Made by a program: the position numbers and the translations under genes. Shown one piece after another: positions 54,201-63,439 of a DNA stretch of 64,000 nt. Source of the stretch: Bactericera cockerelli (lineage: Eukaryota > Arthropoda > Insecta > Hemiptera > Triozidae); assembly GCA_024516035.1 (NCBI GenBank), contig CM044959.1, positions 19,550,525 to 19,614,524 of the forward strand, written 5' to 3'. Position 1 is the stretch's first letter; every line of letters starts with the position of its first letter. The notes under the pieces are model-generated. The model did not search any database, had not been told where the DNA came from, and was given only the letters and a program-made list of their open reading frames with translations.

Positions 54201-57200
54201 AGGAATAGTATGACTCAATTATTACCTGGCAAAATTTAATGGCGGAGTGTCAAATTATTTTCAAGCAAATCCAAAGTGTGTGGAAAGTAGCATAACACGC
54301 CTTGCTAAAATAGACCAAATTATGGTATATCTGATACCTCCTATGATGAGAGTAATTTTCAAACTTTTCTGAAAGTTTGAGAGACAGATGTGGACTTTTT
54401 TGATCTTTCGGTTGTAATTCCTTCATTCAGTGGAATGGGCTTCTTTCGGTGCACTGGTAGTCAAGTGGTTAACGCGCTTGTCTAGTAATCCAGTTAGCGA
54501 AGGAATCCGTTGGTTCAAATCCCACCCAGGGCATGAATTTTTTCTCATTAATTTGAGTTTGTGACCACATAATAATAAGACTCTGAGGGTTAGGTGCTAG
54601 AAAAAGCGTTGAGCATTAACCTCGCCTGGTGGTTAACTTCCACTAAAGAGTGTTATCATTATTATTATTATAATAAATGAAAAAAAGAATAACAGCACCA
54701 AATGCCCCGCAGGACTTTCTGATGCTTGCCGTGCGGAAGGTCCCGGGTTCGATCCCCAGGGCCGACCAAAATTTGAATCAGAATTTCGTTACAGTTGTTT
54801 GTAAGGGCTACCTAACGATGCGAATATTTTGAATTTGATAAGTAAATTTGACTTAGTTTCACAGAACCACTATTGCTCTTTATACTTGACCTTGCAAATC
54901 TGAGACAAAATAGAACTGTCTCAGGTCTGTCAACACTGATAAAACAGGATTATAAAAAATATAGGAAAACACAAACCAGTTCTATGATACAAACTTGAAC
55001 TTCATCGTAAAAAAAACAAACTTTAGTCATTTCAAAATCTTTTTTTTGGCGCAGACAGTAATAAACAGCATAACTAATAAGATACATACCTACCTGATAT
55101 CTATAATAATAATAATAACACTTTTTAGTGGAAGGTAACCAACAGGCGAGGTTAATGTTCAATCATTTTCTACCACCTAACCCTCAGAGTCTTATTATTA
55201 TGTGGTCACGAACTCAAATTAATGAGGAAAAATTCATGCACTGGGTGGGATTTATATCAACGGATCCCAGACTAGCGCTTTAACCACATGACTACCAGTG
55301 CATGATATCTACTGATTTGTCGAATCACACTTCTTGTATTAGGTAAAACTTTATACAAATTTCTTCGTTTTACTAACTCCTAAAATATACTAGTGAAATA
55401 TGGTCTTAGGACTAGGGCCTAACGGTACCTCATTATAAGGTATTTTCAAAGAACCATTTGTTACCTAATTATGGGGTAAAAAACAATGAATGTCGAAAAC
55501 CCAAGTGCCCATCATGACTGTGTGTTGAGAATGAGATTTCTTTGCCATGGAAATACCATCAGAAGACCCGGTTTCAATGTCGGGGATATACCAGGAATGG
55601 CATTGCGTAGAACTATTCCACTTCTTGGGAATAATATAAATAATTTAAATTTAATAGCAACCAGTCTAGGAGAAGCTGTTTGTTGAAACAAACCTGTGTA
55701 GGTACTTGACAAGTAGGTACCAGTTCTAAATCTGACGAGAGGAGTCCCACATACCTGTTCCATTAGGACTTCGGTAGTATGATAGTATCAGTCAGGCGCG
55801 GCCGGTGCTTAAGAGCTGCGGAACTGCAGCACCCCCAGACGAAAAAGAGAGGATTTTCTCAAGTCCTAGCTCGCAACACAATAAAAATAATCACACATTT
55901 CTAGAATATTCATACATAAAATTATTATGATTGGCATGGTAAACAAACTCGAAACAGAGTTTGAGTTATCTATAGGTAGATACTGAAAGAGCCATTCTAT
56001 AAATCCGATTTTAGTCTGGTTTATGTGGCAGCACCCCCAAACATTTTCCCATCGGCCGCGCCTGGTATCTAAATGATAAAAAGTCCCAGTTTTACAACAA
56101 TAACGTCATGTTGATGCAAAACTTGGGGTTTCCTATTCGTATTTCCAGTTTGCATTGATCCAGTTTGCTAATCTTATTATGAGATGAATATCTAACAAAA
56201 ATAAAGTAGGTGTTGTAGGTATCTACTTAACTACACTAGGTACTTATGGAGTAAGGTAAACAGTAGAAAGCCCCAGTTTCACAACAATAATTTATATAAA
56301 TCATGTTGATTCATAACTGGGGGTTTCCTAGACTTATTCCAGTTTGTATTGAGTGCATTGTTTGCCAATCTCACATTGAAATAAATATCTAGATATTAAA
56401 ATATGTACTTAGAGATATCTATTTGTGTTGAAATAAAGTATTATTATTATTAAATGCTTTATTAGATAGAAAGACATACCTATATTGTATGTACAATACA
56501 AATAATTATATTATATAAAAAATGGAAACAATAAATAAACAATAAAATGGAAAAAATACATACATACATACATTTTATGTCCTAACTAAAGGGCGGGGGT
56601 ATTGCCTATGGCAATTTCTTCCACCCAACCTTAACTTGCAAGTGATAGGTTGTTAAATTATACCTGCAGCCTGCAGCAATAGCGTTCACATGTACCTAGT
56701 AGATAGAATAATGTATTAAGGTGTAATTTATTCAACCTAGCATAGGTACTGATGCTCATTGCAATTACCTATCATACTAAATATTACCTTAATTTACTTT
56801 TACTTTCAATGACCTACAAGTTTTACGAAGAATATATTGCTAGGTAAGAGTGAATGTCTTCACTAGGTACTGGCGAATCACTAGTGTTAACTAACGTCGA
56901 GCTTATAATAATCGAATGGAACAGAAATTACCTTGGTAATACATCGGAGGGGCTCCAAAATCGGGCAGACTAAATAGTGGAAGCTGCGGATACAAGAAAA
57001 TTTACAGGTCTAATTTACCACTCTATGAGGAAAGATAACCTCTTTATAAGAGAAGGTTATCTTTCCTCATAGAGCTTATAATAATCGAATGGAATAGAAA
57101 TTACCTTGGTAATACATCGGAGGGGCTCTAAAATCGGGCCTTCTCTTATAAAGAGGTTCTCTTGAGGTTATCTTTCCTCAGGTCCCTTGAGTTCTCTTAT

Positions 57201-58795
57201 AAAAGGGGTTGAATGTATTTTCATTTCATTTTACGATACATAAAATTGGCGATAAACTACCTCGTTTGGATGGCGATCAACGTTCCAAAAGCTTCTTAAT
57301 CCAAAAACTATCAATCGCCATTCAACGAGGAAATGCTGTGAGCATTATGGGCACTATTCCTGATGGCTTGCGTTTCGAAGAGCTGTTTTATATTAAAATA
57401 AATAAACTCGTGTTTTTATACTTCTATGTTAAATGGCATGGAAGGCCAAAAAAAAAAAAAAAAATACATAGATGGGCTCATGGTTTATACTGCCCCAATA
57501 GATTGGCTCATGATTTCTAGTTCCCTAATCCCTCATGGTTTGGATTGCAGATTCATTTCCACAGCAACATGGATACATTCGTGGAGTTCATCCCTCTGGA
57601 CATGCTGCCGGAGGAGTATGGCGGCACGGGTGGCACCTTGGCGTCCATGAGAGGTAGGGAATGCAGAGGTCGCGGGTTCGAAACCCAGACGGGACATGAC
57701 AAGTTATCTACCTTTTTTATACCTGACAATGATTTGGTATTTTGGCCAGTTTAAATAAGGCGATCAACCATGAGGTTGAACAATGCCGACCCTAATAGTA
57801 ACATAAGTTAATATGGAATTAAGGCAAGGGAGATATAAATAAGGCGATATTATGATTATTATCCAACTTTAAGTTGTAAATATATGTAGTGCTATTGTTA
57901 GACCATCAGAGAAAGTCGGGTAGTCCTATGATACCAAAGGTCTATGATAGGACAGGTAGTCAGCGGTGATTAGTTCGGTAAGAAGCTATAAACTGGGTGA
58001 GATTCGAACCACCAAACTCCATATTACGAGCCTACCTACCGCCAAGATACCAAGTTGGGTTATTTATAGTCCAATGGTCTATCGTTACTTTCCTTATCTT
58101 ATAGAAAGGAAAGTATTGTAATCGTAGTAGCAATATGATAAAGATCTTTAAGGAGGCAAGTCCTTGCGTGTAAGCCCACAGAACGAATTGCACCATGGGA
58201 AATCCATCGTGTTCTAAAATAATGACCATCGGCTCGAAATACGTATGCTGGCTTTAACTTGAAGCATACGAGGATGACCCACCACTAGCAAATCTTCAGA
58301 AGCAGTTGTGGGGGAATAGAACAAGGAACCAGCATAACTATCTCGATCCTGCGCGGCAATAAAAGGCGCTTGTCTAGTACTCTACGCTGGTAGTTCAATA
58401 AGCGTGGTGATCTGTTGGTTCGAATCCCACCCAATGCATAAATTTTTCTTCATTTATTTGTGTATAATATATGACAAATTGACCATGTATTGGAGTCTGA
58501 GGGTTAGGTTGTAGAAACTGCTCAGAGTATTCCACCTAGCGGTTACCTTCCACTAAAGTGTCTAAGTCTGGCTGAGGGACTATAAACAGGGAGTAGACCA
58601 GCAGTCTGGCTGGGGGACTATAAACAGGGAGTCGACCAGCATTGGCTTGGTTCTGGGGGCCCTTGTCAATTATTAGCCTCCTTGTAAAGACAGTGGTAGA
58701 AGTGCTGAGTCATTCCTCCACTGTCTGGCTACCATCGTTCACAATGACGCCACTCTATGATGATGATGAAAGTGTCTAATATTACACCACTGACC

Positions 58796-58832
<37 letters not shown>

Positions 58833-58986
58833 AGAGTTCCACGCCAAGCAGATAGAAGACAGCCGGGACTGGCTCATGCAGAATCCGTGGCTGTCAGACG
58901 AGAGGAAGAGGCCTGGCGCCTCCAGGAGATCCATCACGGACTCAGCCACCATCAACGGATCCTTCCGATCCATCTGCCTGGACTAA
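48145..58986 (+). CDS. CRAL-TRIO domain protein (SEC14-like lipid carrier), six coding exons
   Basis: Family members bind small lipids such as tocopherol, retinoids or phosphoinositides in a cytosolic pocket; the ligand here cannot be told. Exons: 48145-48217, 48868-49027, 50084-50341, 51060-51170, 57551-57653 and 58835-58986. All junctions have GT/AG and matching phases (1, 2, 0, 0, 1), giving 285 residues, the usual insect length. Residues 1-77 are the N-terminal helical part (ETIRDWLTKQPHLPEKV, IIERFLLACRGSLERTK). The lipid-binding domain follows: TPEGYQVYIHRL, VFDM..GFTFKHL, HPVRLKQIHIINT, IHFHSN and the hallmark LPEEYGG. Exon 3 lacks one base near 50265, breaking the frame at DM/GFTF. 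The ATG context is CACCATGG. Minisatellites, SINEs and a poly(C) acceptor tract are listed separately. Confidence 0.9.
48342..48485 (+). mobile_element. tC SINE in CRAL-TRIO intron 1
   Basis: GTCACCGTGGCAGAGTGAGT, TTAGCGCGCTAGGCATTGCA, GCTTCGATTCTCAGCGGGG and GGGGTCCACTCATACCTC; 3' end truncated. Confidence 0.85.
48519..48770 (+). mobile_element. tA SINE plus a second tA tail in intron 1
   Basis: 48519-48663 is a full tA copy (ACCGACCTCAGTAGCTTGAT, GGTTCAAGTCCC). 48695-48770 repeats its tail (GATTTAGTAAAGCGAGTTTG). Between them lies AGATTGTTTATCCAAGGTGA, also found at 17103-17121 next to a LINE. Confidence 0.8.
48868..49027 (+). CDS. CRAL-TRIO exon 2
   Basis: DDIIIERFLLACRGSLERTK to QATLKT. 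Acceptor TTACTTCCAG; donor CCTT|GTAAGT. The last bases are the unit of the following minisatellite. Confidence 0.9.
49018..49490 (+). repeat. Minisatellite seeded by exon 2's splice donor (about 13 units)
   Basis: Unit of about 34-37 bp, TTCAAGACCTTGTAAGTCC followed by ATAATGGAAAGC. The first unit is the true exon end (CAAGACCTT|GTAAGT). Units 2-4 keep an intact TTGTAAGT; most later ones read TTATAAGT and have lost GT. Open frames across it are by-products. Confidence 0.95.
49493..49602 (-). mobile_element. G SINE head fragment in intron 2
   Basis: On plus: AAAAGTCTGCCCCAACCGTG, TGAACTCGGGAACTCTGG and GACTACGGGCAGTAGTCACA. Confidence 0.75.
49603..50083 (+). other. Rest of CRAL-TRIO intron 2
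   Basis: Holds palindromic copy 4 and, at 49961-50041, a tandem pair of ACTACTTATACTTACCCATC, each followed by GTATTGTGCACA. Confidence 0.6.
49869..49950. repeat. Short palindromic dispersed repeat, copy 4
   Basis: ACTTCCGAGAAATTTCTAAT, then ATTAGAAATCCGAAGTATT, followed by a T run and ACTCCGATTTCATTTTTG, i.e. the opposite orientation to the other copies. Confidence 0.75.
50084..50341 (+). CDS. CRAL-TRIO exon 3 with one-base deletion
   Basis: DTVTLPKRTPEGYQVYIHRL to IPVFDM, then frame shift near 50265, then GFTFKHLTRLMSALGAVKK to MQITQ. With one base restored the exon ends in phase 0, as exon 4 requires. Confidence 0.85.
50342..51059 (+). other. CRAL-TRIO intron 3
   Basis: GC content is higher than usual in 50460-50740, with opposing open frames (ISQDSFQVGHLGRVSGRHVN on plus), but no family was recognised. 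It may be transposon-derived. B-box-like CGCGGTTCGAACCCTCG near 50997 hints at a SINE head. Confidence 0.4.
51060..51170 (+). CDS. CRAL-TRIO exon 4
   Basis: 37 codons, DSHPVRLKQIHIINT to SEVKKL. Acceptor TTCTCTTCCAG; donor CTG|GTGAGT, duplicated 304 bp downstream by a SINE insertion. Confidence 0.9.
51184..51471 (-). mobile_element. tC SINE at the exon 4 donor, 16-bp duplication
   Basis: Full tC copy on minus (CTTTTTCTTTGTGTTATTAT at the left, GGGAATCGAACCCAGGTCAC and CGCTCTGCCACAGTGACT at the right). Its duplication CTGGTGAGTCCTACTT (51168-51183, 51472-51487) includes the last codon of exon 4 and the whole 5' splice site. Confidence 0.95.
51793..52047 (+). mobile_element. S5 SINE, full-length, 14-bp duplication
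   Basis: Same layout as 25837-26116, head starting GCCAGCGTCGATGGCATG and ending GACGCTGGC (a perfect 9-bp closing stem with the 5' end). AAAAAGAAGGCAAT flanks it at 51779-51792 and 52048-52061. Lies in intron 4. Confidence 0.95.
52062..52896 (+). other. CRAL-TRIO intron 4, AT-rich part
   Basis: Nothing recognised. Confidence 0.5.
52897..53230. repeat. Diverged minisatellite split by a tA SINE
   Basis: Units with GGGCATGTATTCAGCCCACG and TGTGTATGT occur about four to five times. A tA SINE lies between two of them. Confidence 0.7.
53015..53165 (-). mobile_element. tA SINE
   Basis: On plus: GTTATCATATTTGTGTTAAT, GGGACTTGAACCACCGAGCT, CCTTATCGATCAAGCTACTG. GTTTAAA on both sides may be a short target duplication. 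Confidence 0.85.
53424..53545 (-). mobile_element. tC SINE head joined to an S5 tail
   Basis: 53424-53504 is a tC head on minus (TGGGAATCGAACCCAGGTCA). 53505-53545 reads TGATCATGCAGTTGAAAGCG like the S5 tail on plus. Probably two insertions. Confidence 0.7.
53680..53850. repeat. ATCGATAT cluster and 13-bp tandem repeat
   Basis: 53688-53755 has several ATATCGATAT-type palindromes; TATCGATA is also the insect DREF-site consensus. 53790-53847 has about five units of ATATCGTTACATA or variants. Confidence 0.65.
53945..54117. mobile_element. hAT-like MITE, 173 bp, exact 8-bp duplication
   Basis: Ends CAAGGGCGTAGTCAGG and, inverted, CATGGGTGTAGCCAGG (13 of 16). TTTTGAAT flanks it at 53937-53944 and 54118-54125. 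Confidence 0.85.
54126..54454 (+). other. Intron 4, unassigned
   Basis: Nothing recognised. Confidence 0.5.
54455..54675 (+). mobile_element. tE SINE, full copy
   Basis: TGGTAGTCAAGTGGTTAACG, TTGGTTCAAATCCCACCCAG, AAGACTCTGAGGGTTAGGTG, CCACTAAAGAGTGTTATC and (ATT)n. Confidence 0.9.
54705..54775 (+). mobile_element. tRNA-like patch
   Basis: GCCGTGCGGAAGGTCCCGGG continues into TTCGATCCCCAGGGCCG, a B-box-like sequence without a foldable full tRNA. Possibly another SINE family. Confidence 0.4.
54776..55099 (+). other. Intron 4, unassigned
   Basis: Nothing recognised. Confidence 0.5.
55100..55302 (-). mobile_element. tE SINE
   Basis: On plus: (AAT)n, ACACTTTTTAGTGGAAGGTA, AACCCTCAGAGTCTTATTAT, then a partly lost head and ACCACATGACTACCAGTGCA. 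Confidence 0.85.
55303..55792 (+). other. Intron 4, unassigned
   Basis: Opposing frames at 55486-55686 and 55512-55763 have no recognised domain. Confidence 0.4.
55793..56064. mobile_element. hAT-like MITE, 272 bp
   Basis: Ends CAGGCGCGGCCGGTG and inverted CAGGCGCGGCCGATG (14 of 15). Flanks GTATCAGT and GTATCTAA match only 5 of 8, so the insertion is old or the duplication decayed. Same family as 32208-32668. Confidence 0.7.
56065..56439 (+). other. Intron 4, diverged tandem pair
   Basis: 56080-56200 and 56265-56380 are related (AAGTCCCAGTTTTACAACAA and AAAGCCCCAGTTTCACAACA, then AATAAnnTCATGTTGAT and GGGTTTCCTA). Confidence 0.55.
56440..56632 (-). mobile_element. L3: LINE 3' terminus
   Basis: On plus: TTATTATTATTAAATGCTTT (tail and signal), then AACTAAAGGGCGGGGGTATT and GGCAATTTCTTCCACCC. 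Confidence 0.8.
56897..57205. repeat. Direct repeat pair with a perfect hairpin
   Basis: GAGCTTATAATAATCGAATG starts 68-bp copies at 56897 and 57072. Between them, 57021-57075 is a perfect 21-bp stem (CTCTATGAGGAAAGATAACC and T) around a 12-base loop. TCTCTTATAAAGAGG-like pieces recur to 57200. Confidence 0.8.
57209..57466 (+). CDS. Unrecognised open frame in intron 4
   Basis: Reads LPRLDGDQRSKSFLIQKL, then SIAIQRGNAVSIMGTIPDGL, then FEELFYI. Looks protein-derived, but no host exon partner or splice site was found and it is followed by an A run (57450). A retroposed transposon or gene fragment is likely. Family unknown. Confidence 0.3.
57551..57653 (+). CDS. CRAL-TRIO exon 5
   Basis: IHFHSNMDTFVEFIPLDMLP, then EEYGGTGGTLASMR. 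Acceptor TGGATTGCAG; donor GAG|GTAGGG. A tD fragment begins only a few bases after the donor. Confidence 0.9.
57656..57865 (+). mobile_element. tD SINE fragments right after the exon 5 donor
   Basis: 57666-57710 has CGCGGGTTCGAAACCCAGAC and GGGACATGACAAGTTAT; 57765 and 57840 both show AATAAGGCGAT ends. A G-tail piece (CATGAGGTTGAACAATGCCG) lies between. Confidence 0.65.
57960..58060 (-). mobile_element. tRNA-like SINE head, degenerate
   Basis: On plus: GGTGAGATTCGAACCACCAA and CCAAGATACCAAGTTGGG. Confidence 0.5.
58061..58359 (+). other. Intron 5, unassigned
   Basis: Nothing recognised. Confidence 0.5.
58360..58561 (+). mobile_element. tE SINE, diverged
   Basis: GCGCTTGTCTAGTACTCTAC, GTTGGTTCGAATCCCACCCA, GAGTCTGAGGGTTAGG and CTTCCACTAAAGTGTCT. 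Confidence 0.8.
58562..58770 (-). repeat. Repeat F in intron 5, two minisatellite units
   Basis: On plus: two units of GACTATAAACAGGGAGTAGA and CCAGCAGTCTGGCTG, then GTCAATTATTAGCCTCCTTG and CATCGTTCACAATGACGCCA. Confidence 0.85.
58797..58832 (+). promoter_or_regulatory. Poly(C) tract as the exon 6 acceptor pyrimidine tract
   Basis: 36 consecutive C end directly at AG|exon 6. Pyrimidine tracts are normally T-rich or mixed, so a pure C run is unusual; its true length is uncertain because homopolymers are error-prone. Confidence 0.8.
58835..58986 (+). CDS. CRAL-TRIO exon 6 (terminal)
   Basis: EFHAKQIEDSRDWLMQNPWL to SFRSICLD and TAA at 58984-58986. The acceptor follows 36 C. The last about 30 bp, stop included, seed the following minisatellite. 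Confidence 0.9.
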
Positions 58987-59405
58987 GGTGATCCATACTC
59001 CGATCCATCTGCCTGGACTAACGTGATCCATACTCCGATCCATCTGCCTGGACTAACGTGATCCATACTCCGATCCATCTGCCTGGACTAACGTGATCCA
59101 TACTCCGATCCATCTGCCTGGACTAACGTGATCCATACTCCGATCCATCTGCCTGGACTAAGGTGAACCATACTCCGATCCATCTGTCTGGACTAAGCTG
59201 ATCCATACTCCGATCCATCTGCCTGGACTAAGGTGATCCATGCTCCGATCCATCTGTCTGGACTAAGGTGATCCATACTCCGATCCATCTGCCTGGACTA
59301 AGGTGATCCATACTCCGATCCATCTGCCTGGACTAAGCTGATCCATACTCCGATCCATCTGCCTAGACTAAGGTGATCCATACTCCAATCTATCTGCCTG
59401 AACTA
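58953..59405 (+). repeat. Minisatellite seeded by the CRAL-TRIO stop codon (about 13 units)
   Basis: 35-bp unit: CCGATCCATCTGCCTGGACT, then AAGGTGATCCATACT. The unit contains the last codons and stop (SICLD, TAA). It starts in the coding exon and continues through the 3' UTR. Confidence 0.95.
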
Positions 59406-60018
59406 GAGCTTGATGCGATTATTTAATATTCATACTCCGCTCCATCTACTTAGGTCCTAGACTAAGTGATCCGGATCCTTCCAATCCATTTGTCTGGCTA
59501 TCTATACTCCGATGTGGATCCTTCGAATCCATTTGTCTGGCGATCTATACTCCAATCCGGATCTTTCGCTCCATCTGCCTGAACTAAGACGATCTATACT
59601 TTGATCCGGATCCTTCCAATCCATTTGTCTGGCTATCTATACTCCGATGTGGATCCTTCGAATCCATTTGTCTGGCGATCTATACTCCGATCCGGATCCT
59701 TCCAATCCATTTGTCTGGCGATCTATACTCCAATCCGGATCTTTCGCTCCATCTGCCTGGACTAAGACGATCTATACTTTGATCCGGATCCTTCCAATCC
59801 ATTTGTCTGGCTATCTATACTCCGATGTGGATCCTTCGAATCCATTTGTCTGGCGATCTATACTCCGATCCGGATCCTTCCAATCCATTTGTCTGGCGAT
59901 CTATACTCCAATCCGGATCTTTCGCTCCATCTGCCTGGACTAAGACGATCTATACTTTGATCCGGATCCTTCCCATCCATTTATCTGGCTATCTATACTC
60001 TGACGTGTATCCTTCCAA
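59406..60018 (+). repeat. Second-order tandem array derived from the same unit
   Basis: Longer units such as GATCCGGATCCTTCCAATCC with ATTTGTCTGGCGATCTATAC form a higher-order repeat; a block of 178 bp is duplicated (59647 and 59825 both start the same text). Confidence 0.85.
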
Positions 60019-60323
60019 TCCAAGACTAACCAAACATCAAATTCCAAAAATGTTTAACAATATTCCAACAAATTTAAGAAATATTCCAAATGAAAATAAA
60101 ATGAAGCAAGAATTAAAGCAATACCTTATTAATACAAATAATGAAATATAATTGGCAAAAATAGAAATAAAAAATGAGAAGAAACAATGAAAATAAAATA
60201 AAATAATTATAAAACTGATGTGATGGAAAATTACTTACATCTCCCGAAAAGTACAACAGTACTTCATGGAGATGTAATGGGAATGCAAATGTATATGAAA
60301 ACAAATAAAGATTTTTATTATTA
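60019..60323 (+). mobile_element. LINE 3' end inserted in the minisatellite
   Basis: Reads MFNNIPTNLRNIPNENKM, then LKQYLINTNNEI-stop, like C-termini of jockey/I-type reverse transcriptases. It ends AAATAAAGATTTTTATT and (ATT)n. The array unit CAATCCATTTGTCTGG is split after CAATCCA and resumes at 60329. Confidence 0.8.
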
Positions 60324-60412
60324 TTATTTGTCTGGCTATCTATACTCCGATGTGGATCCTTCGAATCCATTTGTCTGGCTATCTATACTCCGATCCATCT
60401 GTCAGGAATAAG
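60324..60412 (+). repeat. Minisatellite remainder after the LINE insertion
   Basis: TGTCTGGCTATCTATACTCC units continue, ending GATCCATCTGTCAGGAATAA. Confidence 0.85.
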
Positions 60413-61359
60413 CCTTGAGGACTATTCATACTCCGCTCTATATTTCTTTGGAAAAATGTGATAAAAAATATTCAATATTGATTCTTGTGGCTAGTGTCTC
60501 AATTGGAGTTAATCCTATCATAGCCCACACCTAGGCCACAAGGAGAGCTTTTGAGAAAAAAATCACCTTTGTAAGTGTTACAGTTCTAGAGATACAGTGG
60601 GTCAGTGTTTTTACGGTTATACAAATATACATGTATTAAAATGTGATGAACTGATCACATAATGCCATTCTGAAGGTCAAGTCCTTTTCTTACACTGATT
60701 AACTTACACTTAAGTAACTAAAGGTGTGTTGTTTATATTCATTATTTAGTTTAGACAGTTTTCATTACACCCTTAAAAGATTTACACTGGCTGAAGACTC
60801 TATGTTGCCTGAAAGTCCAAGGGTCTTTATAATAATTCAATAAGTCATAGGAATATTTACAATGGTTTACCTTTTCAAAATTTACCATTTAAATATGCAA
60901 AGGTGGTAACTATATTTTTACGAGAAAATACTTTACATTCTAATGCTGTTGTATACTTGTAACTAATCGTAAATCATCAAAAAAATCATCTAATAAACAA
61001 TATATGATTTTACATTGCCTTGAATTTAGCAATTTTTTGAGTTCTAATACTTAGCACCTAAATTTCAAGTAACTATAGGTATCTACCCGATATTTTGTGT
61101 AGGTATTTTATTTTATTTAAATAATTTAAGAACCATATTTTTTAAGAACCTTTATTTCGTTATATTATAAAAATTATCTTGTTGTACAATAAAATTCCAA
61201 AGTTGTCCTGTGTATATTATTCTCTCAGGATGTGGGTTTGTAGCTCACTACAATAGATTATAAGGATATGGAAAGGTAGATACTGTCATGTGTCATGAAT
61301 TTTTATTTCCATATAAAAGTGGAAAAAAAGACTTTTCTTTAATTTTTCGCACAGAAAAA
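60413..61359. other. AT-rich stretch after CRAL-TRIO
   Basis: May hold the true 3' UTR end; AATAAA-type signals occur but none is decisive. Confidence 0.45.
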
Positions 61360-61590
61360 CCGGCCCTACCCAGGCTGAGTCAGGTTAATGTGGGTAGCTG
61401 GTACGATTCCCAGCGAATGGAGGGTAAACCCCCGTCCTAATCAGGACGTTAAATCAAATAGAATCGTTGATGTTAGGAAGAGCATCCAGCCTTAAAAAAT
61501 GTACCACAACCATTCATTCAACCTCAACCATGAGGTTGAACAATGCCGACCCCAAGTAGGTTTCGGAGAAGGCAAAGTGAAAGAAGAAGA
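61360..61590 (+). mobile_element. G SINE without head (core plus RTE-like tail)
   Basis: CCGGCCCTACCCAGGCTGAG, GTTAATGTGGGTAGCTGG, CAGCGAATGGAGGGTAAACC, CAACCATGAGGTTGAACAAT, GAAAGAAGAAGA. Confidence 0.85.
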
Positions 61591-62612
61591 TAAAAGTGAA
61601 AAGAAAAAACCAATGGGGTGATTTATTAGTATACAAAAGTCGTATAGGAATGTAATTGATATGGCACAAATCTACAAAAGTTGCTCTCATTTCACAAGAA
61701 GACATGAAAAATGTGAGCTAAACTGGTTCACCTAGGATGACAGCGCTCCTAGGATATGGGATAATTTGACAATTTTGAAAGGGACAGTTTAGAATTTCAG
61801 AATTCTGACAATTCAAAAAACACTGAAATTCATAAACTTAGTACATGTAATGATATAATCTAGGAATAAAAACCCAATAGCTGAACTCATGGCGCATCAA
61901 AGGACAAATGAAATTGATCCCGGAGCACATCAAATCTCAACACAATGAAATATTAGATAGCTATGTTTACAATTATACTTCATAAATTTATATAGTGATA
62001 ACTATTTATGAAAACGTTCTCTTTGCCCTGATGGTTTATGTTGTTACATAATAAATTAGACATTTGTTTGGATCTAAGGATTAATATTTGTGACTGCAGG
62101 AGACATCACCAAAAAATAAATTCTATTTATGCATAAATTAATTCTAATTTTTAACTATACAACTATCAAGCTCTAAAAAGGCACCTTTCAACTTCATAAA
62201 ATAAGACATCACAATAAAAAGCACTCTAAAATATATAAATAGCAAGTCTAAAATATATAAATACAGCGATACTCATGAAAAACTAGCTCAATCTACGCAC
62301 TTAGTCATTTTTTTCTTCTTCTTTTTTGGCTCTTGAGGCATTTCTAATTATTTCATTTTAGCATGAATGACAATTAGGTTCACCATGGTAAAGTGCTTCA
62401 CAATATCTGACATACATATTCCTAAAATACAGGTGTAAAACTTACAGCTTAAAAAAATGAATTCTAATTTCTTTCATTGTCCTATTGAAACTAGGTATAA
62501 CTTAAACTAATTCATAGTTTATATCTAACAAAATATTGCATAAGGTAAAATAAATTAAACATAGCATAACCAAAGTTTGTCTAAATTGAAACGTAACTAA
62601 TCAAAGTTGATC
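61591..62612. other. AT-rich stretch
   Basis: No gene seen. Confidence 0.5.
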
Positions 62613-62683
62613 AGGCTATCAAGCTCGGCGGGAGGCGAGCGCTCGTCAAGTAGCGCCAGCCAACCGGCCTATATTAACACAAA
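62613..62683 (+). repeat. Dispersed repeat I, copy 3
   Basis: ATCAAGCTCGGCGGGAGGCG, AGCGCTCGTCAAGTAGCGCC, AGCCAACCGGCCTATATTAA. Confidence 0.85.
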
Positions 62684-63439
62684 ACATAGTATTTTTGAGG
62701 CAAGTATGGTAATTAAAAATTCCAAAAAGGACGCCGGCCATGGGGAGAAACTTCAACGGCGACAAAGTGTCTGGTTTTAGATAGTAACTTTTTTTTTCTT
62801 TTTTTTCTCACAATGATGGGTGACATTGAAGTATAAAGAGCACAAAAAATAGCTCCCTGCTGGAAATCGAACCCCGGACAACGTGACATATAAGTCGTGT
62901 TTTTTCTTTTGAATATTTTTTTTTCTCTAGGTTCGTTATTTGAAAATATTTCCATTTATTTCCAGTTTAGCTTCCCCACTATTCGTGAAAGAAAAATACG
63001 TTTCGGTACTATTTAAGATAAACAATGGACTTAACCTATAAAAGAAATGGAAGCAAGAATTTTATAAATCCATTTTGGTTAACCAAACTGGAAGAAGATT
63101 TTTCCTCTTCCAAAAGAAAAATGACTTACTTCCAGTTCGTCCATTTTATTCCATTAGAATCCACTTTCCTTAAAAATGAAAATACAGGTATAGTGTCAAT
63201 TGACATTTTCTTGTCTCTAAAGCCAAAATTCACAGTACTAAGTCACTTTTTACAAGTGGGATAATGAACTAAAAATTAAACTGTAGTATTTTAAAAAAAA
63301 AAAATGACCTGTTAGCCACAATACCAACTCTCTCTGGCGAAAAAAAAGCCTGATAGTCATAACTTATTCTGTCTCGAGGATTGCCTGATTGTAAAATGAC
63401 CAAATATTCCAGGAAACAGAAAATTGTCCGGGTATTTTT
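62684..63439. other. AT-rich stretch with a tRNA-like patch
   Basis: 62850-62885 shows GGAAATCGAACCCCGGAC (B-box on minus). The frame at 63025-63264 has no recognised domain. Confidence 0.45.

Noticed and set aside
59647..60151. Repeat protein with SNPFVWRSIL-type units
   Set aside because: It is the translation of the 3' UTR minisatellite downstream of the CRAL-TRIO stop; the unit derives from non-coding copies of the exon end.
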